Source of the DNA: Gemmatimonadaceae bacterium
GTDB lineage: Bacteria; Gemmatimonadota; Gemmatimonadetes; Gemmatimonadales; Gemmatimonadaceae
Length of the DNA: 7,834 nt
Direction: 5' to 3'
Assembly: GCA_013813605.1 (NCBI GenBank)
Contig: JACCRL010000104.1
Location: forward strand, 1-7,834
Made by a program: the position numbers and the translations under genes
Shown: piece after piece, positions 1 through 4,729 of the stretch
Position numbering within the stretch: position 1 is the stretch's first letter
Layout: every line of letters begins with the position of its first letter
The notes under the pieces: model-generated
What the model saw: only the letters and a program-made list of their open reading frames with translations
The model's database searches: none
What the model was told of the DNA's origin: nothing

Positions 1-1
1 G

Positions 2-340
2 CTTTCCCGAAACAACGTCGTGATTCTCAAGTTCATGCTGCACGTCTCGCGCGACGAGCAGAAGAAGCGGTTCGAGGACAGGCTTGAAGACTCCACCAAG
101 AACTGGAAGTTCAGGGCTGGAGACCTCGAAGACCGCGCGAACTGGGGCGAGTTCACGAAGGCGTATCGCGACGTGCTCACGAAGTGCAGCACGCCGTGGG
201 CGCCCTGGTATGTGGTGCCGGCGGACGACAAGGACGTGCGCGATCTGCTGGTAGCGCGAACGATTGCCGATACGCTCGACTCGCTCGGTCTTCGCTACCC
301 GAAGGCGGAAGATGACGTGAGTAAGATTCGCATCACTTAG
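2..340 (+). CDS. Polyphosphate kinase 2 (PPK2) family protein, C-terminal part
   Basis: Partial gene whose 5' end lies before the window. Frame 2 is open from the first full codon to a TAG at 338-340 and encodes about 112 residues. The stretch reads LKFMLHVSRDEQKKRFEDR, then NWKF, then a DLEDRANW segment, then STPWAPWYVVPADDK. These match the C-terminal third of PPK2 enzymes, where the 'K F x L H x S x x E Q' strand and the 'A P W Y x x P A D' loop are conserved. PPK2 proteins move phosphate between inorganic polyphosphate and nucleotides (NDP or NMP) in the cytoplasm, using a P-loop kinase fold. The Walker A and B motifs would lie upstream, so subclass and substrate preference cannot be judged. 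A GTG at 20 is in frame but is not the start, because the codons before it (LSRNNV) already continue the fold. The protein ends shortly after the last family-conserved segment, so the C-terminus looks natural. Confidence 0.9.
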   Translation, partial: LSRNNVVILKFMLHVSRDEQKKRFEDRLEDSTKNWKFRAGDLEDRANWGEFTKAYRDVLTKCSTPWAPWYVVPADDKDVRDLLVARTIADTLDSLGLRYPKAEDDVSKIRIT

Positions 341-354
341 GGGGCTGCGCGCGC

Positions 355-383
355 TTGCCCGCTGGTTCCGGGCGCCTTAGCTT
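355..383 (+). promoter_or_regulatory. Candidate sigma-70-type promoter for the small lipoprotein gene
   Basis: TTGCCC at 355-360 matches TTGACA at four of six positions. It is followed after exactly 17 bp by TAGCTT at 378-383, which keeps the three most conserved -10 positions (T1, A2, T6). Transcription would begin near 390, inside the inverted repeat at 389-407, leaving a leader of about 48 nt with a Shine-Dalgarno-like site. The proposed valS promoter has the same form (TTACCC, 17 bp, TAACTT), which raises confidence a little. This rests on sequence matching only. Confidence 0.4.
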
Positions 384-388
384 CGCTC

Positions 389-407
389 CGCCGGTACGAT
401 ACCGGCG
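389..407. repeat. 19-bp perfect inverted repeat in the lipoprotein leader
   Basis: CGCCGGTA (389-396) and TACCGGCG (400-407) are exact reverse complements around a 3-nt CGA centre. As DNA this is a plausible dimeric operator at the predicted transcription start. As RNA it would form an 8-bp GC-rich stem at the very 5' end of the message, although a 3-nt loop is tight. No T-run follows (the next bases are CCACGGTC), so a Rho-independent terminator for the upstream PPK2 gene is less likely. Confidence 0.45.
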
Positions 408-427
408 CCACGGTCTTCCCTTGATTC

Positions 428-434
428 GGAGAAG
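428..434 (+). promoter_or_regulatory. Shine-Dalgarno-like site for the 438 start
   Basis: GGAGAAG lies a few bases before the ATG at 438. It supports that start, and is one of the clearest ribosome binding sites in the window. The DUF1206, BON and valS genes lack one this good. Confidence 0.6.
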
Positions 435-437
435 CTC

Positions 438-926
438 ATGCGTGCTCACCTCAGGCAGTTCGGCTTCGCGCTCAGTGTGTGCGCGATAGCTCTCACCGGC
501 TGCGCAAAGACCGAGAGTCCGGGAGCGGATTCCACGGCCATGTCTCCTCCGGTCGTCGAAGCTCCACTTCCCGCGGCTGTTTCGCTTTCCGACATCGCCG
601 GAACCTGGAATGTTCGCTCGACGCCGGAGACGGGCGACAAGACTCCCACCAACCTCGTGCTGACGGCGACCAACACCACGGAAGGGTGGACGTTCAAGTT
701 CCCCAACCGCGACGCAGTTCCCATTCGTGTCACCGTATCGGGAGACAGCGTTCTGACCGACGCCGGCCCGTATCAGAGCGTACGGCGCAGGAATGTCCAG
801 GTCAGCACGAAAGGCGTGATGTGGCTACGCGGGGACACCCTCGTCGGCAAGACCGTAGCGCGCTACACGACAACCGGTCCGGATTCAGTGCTCAACCTTA
901 CGACCGTCGGCACGCGCTCCCGTTGA
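438..926 (+). CDS. Small secreted lipoprotein of unknown function
   Basis: Complete gene of 162 residues. The N-terminus has basic residues (R2, R6), a hydrophobic stretch at about 8-20, and a lipobox Leu-Thr-Gly-Cys with the acylated Cys at 22. This is a classical signal peptidase II site. Residue 23 is Ala, not Asp, so outer-membrane sorting by the Lol rule is more likely if the cell is diderm. A Pro/Ala/Ser-rich linker (about 24-48) leads to a globular part that opens with an 'I A G T W' segment (53-57). That part is rich in Thr and Val and alternates hydrophobic and polar residues, as in a small beta-sandwich or lipocalin-like barrel. I do not recognise a named family, and the Gly-x-Trp resemblance to lipocalins is weak. 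The ATG at 438 is supported by the Shine-Dalgarno-like site at 428-434. The gene lies between PPK2 and DUF1206, 44 bp before the latter, and could be cotranscribed with it. Confidence 0.8.
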   Translation: MRAHLRQFGFALSVCAIALTGCAKTESPGADSTAMSPPVVEAPLPAAVSLSDIAGTWNVRSTPETGDKTPTNLVLTATNTTEGWTFKFPNRDAVPIRVTVSGDSVLTDAGPYQSVRRRNVQVSTKGVMWLRGDTLVGKTVARYTTTGPDSVLNLTTVGTRSR

Positions 927-970
927 GGCTGCTTCTACCTTCTGCAACGACCTTTTAACAGCTGTCCGGA

Positions 971-1798
971 TTGGAATCCCGTGGGTTGAGCGCCGCTGCG
1001 TCCCATGAAGTAGCGCCCTGGATCGAGCGGTTGGCCAGGGTGGGGTACACGGCAAAAGCAGTGTTGTACGCGACGATCGGGGTGCTCGCCGCGAGCGCGG
1101 CGCTGTCCGGCGGGGGTGGAACGACGGACACGCGCGGAGCGATGGGCACCGTCCTGGCGGCGCCTTTTGGCCGGGCGCTGCTCCTGGTGGTCGCGGCCGG
1201 ACTGTATGGTTACGCGCTGTGGCGGATGGTGGAAGCGATCAACGACCCGGAAAAACGTGGCCGTGACGCGAAGGGCATCGCGCTTCGCGTCAGCTTCGCC
1301 GCCCGGGCGATCGCGCACGCGGTACTCGGCGCCACGGCGTTCAGCATTGCGACGAATGGCCGTCCCGACAAGGATGCGCCCGACGGACCCGAGCTGTGGA
1401 CCGCCAGGGCGCTGGAGATGCCGGGCGGAAGGGGGATCGTGCTCGCAGTCGCCGCCGGAATTATCGGATATGCCCTGTACCAGCTCTACCGCGCCGTTGC
1501 CGCCAAATTGAGCAAAAAGCTCGAGCTGAATACGCTCAGTCCGTCGGCACAGAGACTGGTTATACGCACCAGCCGTTTCGGTATCGGAGCCCGTGGGCTC
1601 GTCTTCGGCATGATCGGCCTGCTAATGGCGAAGGCGGGACAGCAGCGCTCGGCCGACGAGGCCGGAGGAATCGGTGAAGCGCTCAAGGCTTTCTCGAATC
1701 TCGGCAAGTGGCCATTCGCCGCGATTGCGCTCGGCCTGATTGCTTACGGCGGCTACGAGCTGCTGAACGCCCGCTTCAGGCGCATTCGAGTCGACTGA
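971..1798 (+). CDS. DUF1206 domain-containing integral membrane protein
   Basis: Complete protein of 275 residues made of three repeats of about 70 residues, each with two membrane helices, as is usual for DUF1206. Repeats lie at roughly 17-90, 105-178 and 196-272. Predicted helices are near 24-45, 66-90, 108-128, 154-176, 204-222 and 247-266. Each repeat opens with a segment of the type 'R x G x x A K/R x x x x x x x G' (R23-G25-A28-K29 in repeat 1, R201-G204-A207-R208 in repeat 3). Each closes with 'G L/I x x Y G/A x Y/W' (AAGLYGYALW, AAGIIGYALY, ALGLIAYGGYEL). The function of the family is not established. The start is taken as TTG at 971: the frame is closed by TAA at 956-958, and the next usual start (GTG at 1040) lies inside repeat 1. 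No convincing Shine-Dalgarno site precedes it. The gene ends 4 bp from the convergent thrS stop. Confidence 0.88.
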   Translation: MESRGLSAAASHEVAPWIERLARVGYTAKAVLYATIGVLAASAALSGGGGTTDTRGAMGTVLAAPFGRALLLVVAAGLYGYALWRMVEAINDPEKRGRDAKGIALRVSFAARAIAHAVLGATAFSIATNGRPDKDAPDGPELWTARALEMPGGRGIVLAVAAGIIGYALYQLYRAVAAKLSKKLELNTLSPSAQRLVIRTSRFGIGARGLVFGMIGLLMAKAGQQRSADEAGGIGEALKAFSNLGKWPFAAIALGLIAYGGYELLNARFRRIRVD

Positions 1799-1806
1799 CC
1801 GGTCAG
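1795..1806. repeat. 12-bp palindrome carrying both convergent stop codons
   Basis: CTGACCGGTCAG is a perfect palindrome. Its TGA at 1796-1798 ends the DUF1206 gene on the + strand. The complement of TCA at 1803-1805 is the TGA that ends thrS on the - strand. Only CCGG separates the two stops. There is no room for an intergenic terminator and no T-tract on either side, so the two transcripts probably overlap at their 3' ends. Confidence 0.7.
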
Positions 1807-3719
1807 GGAACGAGCGCGCGCGTCGCGAGCTCGTCTTCCACCCGCGCGGTGAAATCGGCGACCGTCAGGATCTCCTGCTTCTTCCCCGCGCCGCGCACGC
1901 GCAACGCGATGGAGTCGGCCTCCGCTTCACGCTTACCCACGACCGCCATGTACGGCACCTTCATCGTTTCGCCGTCGCGAATGCGGTAGTTGAGCGTCTC
2001 GGAGCGGTCGTCGAGATGCGCGCGCGCGCCGCGTGCCTTCAACCGCCGCACAACTGAAGCGGCGAACTCCCTGAAGTCGTCGGCAATTGGAATCACCCTC
2101 ACCTGCTCGGGTGCGAGCCAGAGCGGGAACGCGCCGGCGAAGTGCTCGATAAGCCCGCCGACGAAGCGCTCCATCGACCCGACGAGCACGCGATGCAGCA
2201 TGATCGGGCGGTGCGCCGCATTGTCGGCGCCGGTGTACTCGAGGCCGAATCGCTCTGGCAGGTTGAAGTCGAGCTGCACTGTCGGTCCCTGCCACTTTCG
2301 CCCGATCGCGTCGATGAGCTTGAAGTCGAGCTTGGGGCCGTAAAATGCGCCGCCGCCCTCGTCCATCTCGTAGGCCTGGCCGCGCTTCGTGAGAACATCG
2401 GCCAGTGTCGCCTCTGCCTGCTTCCAGAGCTCCGGACTGCCGAGCGCTTTTTCCGGACGAGTCGCGAGCTCGATCGTGTAGGGATAGCCGAAGGTACGAA
2501 GCATCTCGTCGCACAAATCCATCAGGCGCTCGATCTCGGCAGGTACCTGCTCGAGCGTGCAGAAGACGTGCGCGTCGTCCTGCGTGAATCCGCGCACGCG
2601 CATCATGCCGTGCAGGACGCCGCTCCGCTCGTAGCGGTACACAGCGCCGAATTCCGCGTAGCGGATCGGAAGGTCGCGGTACGACCGCTGCCGCGACTGA
2701 TAGATGCAGATGTGTCCGGGGCAGTTCATCGGCTTCGGTCGGTAGGCCGCGCCGTCGACGTCCATCGCCCCGAACATTCCTTCCTTGAAGTTTTCGAGGT
2801 GACCGGAGATCTGGAAGAGCTTTTCGCTGACGATGTGCGGCGTATAGACCAGCTCGTAGCCGTGGCGGAGAATCAGCGCGCGCTCGTAATTCTCGATCTC
2901 GTTGCGGACGATCGCACCCTTGGGGTGCCAGAGGATCAAACCCGGTCCGACACGCGCATCGGTCGAGTACAGGTCAAGCAGTTGCGACAGCGCGCGATGG
3001 TCGCGACGCTTCGCTTCCTCGAGGCGATGCAGGTGTGCTTCCAGATCCTCCTTCCTGAACCAGGCAGTCGCATAGATGCGCTGCAGCATCTGCCGCCGCT
3101 CGTCACCTCGCCAGTACGCGCCGGCGGTGTGCAGCAGCTTGAAGTGTTTCAGATACCCGGTGTCGGGAACGTGCGGACCGCGGCAGAGGTCGACGAACGG
3201 TCCGTCGGTATAGGTGGAGATGATCTCATCGGAAGAAAATTCACCGAGCCGCTCCAGCTTGAGCGGATCGTCGGCAAATCGCTTCTGAGCCTCGGGCTGC
3301 GAAACTTCTTCGCGCACGAACGAAAACTTCTCGGCGATGACCTTCCGCATCTCCGCCTCGAACTTTTCGAGATCCTCCGGCGTGAACGGCTCCTCCACTT
3401 CGAAATCGTAGTAGAAGCCATCCTCGATCGAGGGTCCGAATCCGATTTTTGCATCGGGGCGCAAACGCCTGACGGCGGTCGCGAGGATGTGGGCGCCGGA
3501 ATGCCGGAGCACCGACAGCGATTCGGCGTCTTTTTCGGTAAGGACGCGGAACGCGCCTCCCTTTCTGAGGGGCGTCGTGAGATCCAGAACCTCGCCGTCA
3601 ACCTCTACCGCAATTGCATCCCGAAGCAGACGCGAACCGATGGATGCGACGATTTCGCGCGGGAGGGCGCCTTCGGGAGCTTCACGGGTGGCGCCGTCGG
3701 GGAGCCTCAGCGTCAACAT
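1803..3719 (-). CDS. thrS: Threonine--tRNA ligase (ThrRS, class II)
   Basis: Complete enzyme of 638 residues, close to the E. coli length (642), that charges tRNA-Thr with threonine in the cytoplasm. Domains in order: TGS (about 1-62); second additional (editing) domain (about 66-225) with HSGAH (H73, H77) and C179-R-G-P-H183, the His/Cys cluster that clears Ser-tRNA-Thr; class II catalytic core (about 245-535); and C-terminal anticodon-binding domain (about 537-635). The catalytic zinc ligands are present: C333 in MNCPGH, H384 in DDAHVF and H509 in MLHR. The motif 2 arginine is R363 in YRYERSG, and motif 3 contains the GSMERF segment near 514-519. No key residue is missing. The start is the ATG at complement 3717-3719, giving the standard TGS beginning MLTLRLPDG. 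There is no clear Shine-Dalgarno site, since the bases before the ATG are CCAAAA. It converges with DUF1206 and diverges from the BON gene. I found no T-box specifier or antiterminator sequence upstream. Confidence 0.98.
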   Translation of the reverse strand: MLTLRLPDGATREAPEGALPREIVASIGSRLLRDAIAVEVDGEVLDLTTPLRKGGAFRVLTEKDAESLSVLRHSGAHILATAVRRLRPDAKIGFGPSIEDGFYYDFEVEEPFTPEDLEKFEAEMRKVIAEKFSFVREEVSQPEAQKRFADDPLKLERLGEFSSDEIISTYTDGPFVDLCRGPHVPDTGYLKHFKLLHTAGAYWRGDERRQMLQRIYATAWFRKEDLEAHLHRLEEAKRRDHRALSQLLDLYSTDARVGPGLILWHPKGAIVRNEIENYERALILRHGYELVYTPHIVSEKLFQISGHLENFKEGMFGAMDVDGAAYRPKPMNCPGHICIYQSRQRSYRDLPIRYAEFGAVYRYERSGVLHGMMRVRGFTQDDAHVFCTLEQVPAEIERLMDLCDEMLRTFGYPYTIELATRPEKALGSPELWKQAEATLADVLTKRGQAYEMDEGGGAFYGPKLDFKLIDAIGRKWQGPTVQLDFNLPERFGLEYTGADNAAHRPIMLHRVLVGSMERFVGGLIEHFAGAFPLWLAPEQVRVIPIADDFREFAASVVRRLKARGARAHLDDRSETLNYRIRDGETMKVPYMAVVGKREAEADSIALRVRGAGKKQEILTVADFTARVEDELATRALVP

Positions 3720-3809
3720 TTTTGGTATAATTTCGGGAGCCGCGAATGGCCTTTATTTTGCTTCCCGTAAGCTATCCACAGCGTATACCCTCCGCCACAG
3801 GCACACTAC
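3720..3809. other. Divergent intergenic region between thrS and the BON gene
   Basis: This 90-bp spacer must hold the promoters of both flanking genes. It is visibly more AT-rich than its surroundings (TTTTTGGTATAATTT, CTTTATTTTG). A GTATAC palindrome sits at 3783-3788, and a distant GGTATA / TATACC pair lies at 3724-3729 and 3784-3789. The rightward extended -10 at 3723-3731 is clear. I could not place a convincing leftward promoter for thrS, whose promoter may lie inside the BON coding sequence or be a weak match. Confidence 0.6.
3723..3731 (+). promoter_or_regulatory. Perfect extended -10 promoter element for the BON gene
   Basis: TGGTATAAT matches TGnTATAAT at every defined position, so a good -35 is not required, and none is seen 16-18 bp upstream. 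Transcription would start near 3738, giving a leader of about 72 nt before the ATG at 3810. The element begins 4 bp beyond the first base of the oppositely oriented thrS start codon, so RNA polymerase bound here would cover the 5' end of thrS and could affect its expression. Confidence 0.55.
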
Positions 3810-4652
3810 ATGTCTCCCTTCCGTTATCGTGACGAGCCCACCGTGATCTTCGCTGAAGACGAAGAAGAGTCCGGCGCAAACCGCGCGCTCTACATCGCAC
3901 TCGGCGCCGCCGCGGGTTTCGCCGCGGGCGTTCTGATGGCCGACAAGTTCGGCGGGTTCAAGGGCCTTACCGACCGCATCACCTCGCAGTTCGGGGGCAA
4001 AGCAATCGGCGTCGAGGTGGACCTTGACGACGACGGCTTCGATGACGAATTCGATGAGGACTTCGACGACGATTTACAGGCCCCGGCCGCCAGTCTCGAT
4101 GCGACCGAGGAGCTCGAGGAGCGCGTGCTCGAAGCCTTTCGCAACGATCCGCTGCTCAGCGAGCGGGCGATCGACATCGGTGCTGTCGAAGATGGCATCA
4201 TCGAGCTGACGGGATGGGTCAACTCCGACGACGAAGGCTCGCAGGCGGTGGTGATCGCGCGCGGAGTTCCCGGCGTCGAAACCGTCGTCAACCGTCTGGC
4301 GATCAAGGCTGATGAGGATCTGCTCGAGGATGCGGCGCACCGTTACGAAAATGGCGATCCTTCGTTGACCGAAGCGCATTGGGAGGGACAGCACGTCGGC
4401 ACCGGCCGCCGCCGCCAGGGGAACTCCACGGAAATCGACCGTCACGCAGACCCGCGCACAGTTCTCGAGGATCGCTCCATGAATGAGGAAAGCGCGTTTA
4501 TCTCGGCAGCGGACGACATCGGGGGCGCCGAGGGCCGCAAGAAGGCCAAGAAAGCGCCGCGCGGCGGCCGCACCGATGGTTCGCCTGTCGCTCCCACTGG
4601 CGTGCCGAAGGCGGATCACGTCGCCGATCCGGACTCGCGGCCGGGAGCCTAG
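3810..4652 (+). CDS. BON-domain membrane-anchored protein with acidic linker and Arg-rich tail
   Basis: Complete protein of 280 residues. An acidic N-terminus (1-24) precedes one hydrophobic Ala/Gly-rich membrane segment (about 26-44). Next is an exceptionally acidic linker: 14 of residues 69-88 are Asp or Glu. A BON domain follows at about 102-165, with the typical pattern of a helix (EERVLEAFRNDPLL), strands around I121-V126, the 'I x L x G x V' turn (I131-V137), and a closing 'A x x V P G V x x V x N x L' segment (150-163). BON domains are generally linked to membrane or phospholipid attachment. The C-terminal part is charged and probably disordered; it contains HWEGQHVGTGRRRQG (190-204) and DRHADPR (210-216), then a Lys/Arg-rich stretch. 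I recall a similar tail in Gemmatimonadota proteins, but cannot name a function. The ATG at 3810 is preferred over the in-frame GTG at 3843, but its ribosome binding site is poor. It lies between two tRNA synthetase genes with its own likely promoter. Confidence 0.85.
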   Translation: MSPFRYRDEPTVIFAEDEEESGANRALYIALGAAAGFAAGVLMADKFGGFKGLTDRITSQFGGKAIGVEVDLDDDGFDDEFDEDFDDDLQAPAASLDATEELEERVLEAFRNDPLLSERAIDIGAVEDGIIELTGWVNSDDEGSQAVVIARGVPGVETVVNRLAIKADEDLLEDAAHRYENGDPSLTEAHWEGQHVGTGRRRQGNSTEIDRHADPRTVLEDRSMNEESAFISAADDIGGAEGRKKAKKAPRGGRTDGSPVAPTGVPKADHVADPDSRPGA

Positions 4653-4673
4653 CGCGGGGTCGCTCGCGCTTTC
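4651..4673 (+). terminator. Weak hairpin after the BON gene
   Basis: AGCGCG (4651-4656) pairs with CGCGCT (4665-4670) around an 8-nt loop and is followed only by TTC. It begins inside the BON stop codon. The stem is short and the T-run nearly absent, so termination here would be inefficient or Rho-dependent. A second small hairpin follows: AGGAGA at 4676-4681 with TCTCCT at 4687-4692 and a 5-nt loop. Confidence 0.3.
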
Positions 4674-4691
4674 ATAGGAGACTGCCTCTCC

Positions 4692-4720
4692 TTACCCGTG
4701 AAAATGGCGCCGGTTAACTT
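4692..4720 (+). promoter_or_regulatory. Candidate valS promoter giving a near-leaderless message
   Basis: TTACCC (4692-4697) and TAACTT (4715-4720) are separated by 17 bp and copy the form of the proposed promoter at 355-383. Transcription would begin near 4727, only about 3 nt before the valS ATG at 4730. This fits the absence of any Shine-Dalgarno sequence before that ATG. A TANNNT box about 10 bp before the start codon is a known signature of leaderless genes in several phyla. Applying it here is an inference. Confidence 0.45.
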
Positions 4721-4727
4721 GCGCCAT
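4704..4727. repeat. 24-bp imperfect palindrome over the valS -10 and start site
   Basis: ATGGCGC (4704-4710) and GCGCCAT (4721-4727) are exact reverse complements. The centre of symmetry is itself a palindrome, GTTAAC (4713-4718). Only the CG / TT pairs at 4711-4712 and 4719-4720 break the symmetry, so 20 of 24 bases are symmetric. It covers the putative -10 hexamer and ends 2 bp before the valS ATG. That position suits a repressor operator, or a 5' hairpin in any longer transcript reading through from the BON gene. Confidence 0.45.
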
Positions 4728-4729
4728 AG

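Noticed and set aside
341..376. Rho-independent terminator after the PPK2 gene
   Set aside because: GCCCG (357-361) and CGGGC (369-373) can form a 5-bp stem, but there is no T-run and the site overlaps the proposed promoter.
479..958. 159-codon + strand frame overlapping the small lipoprotein
   Set aside because: The product is rich in Arg, His and Ser as expected of an out-of-frame read. The overlapping frame at 438 has a signal peptide, lipobox and ribosome binding site.
2142..3770. 542-codon open frame on the + strand, opposite thrS
   Set aside because: It lies wholly antisense to a conserved ThrRS. Its translation shows no recognisable domain, and long antisense open frames are expected in GC-rich coding DNA. 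It has no plausible ribosome binding site that I can see.
3720..4000. T-box riboswitch for thrS
   Set aside because: The intergenic space is only 90 bp, and I could not find the conserved T-box antiterminator sequence on the - strand upstream of the thrS start.
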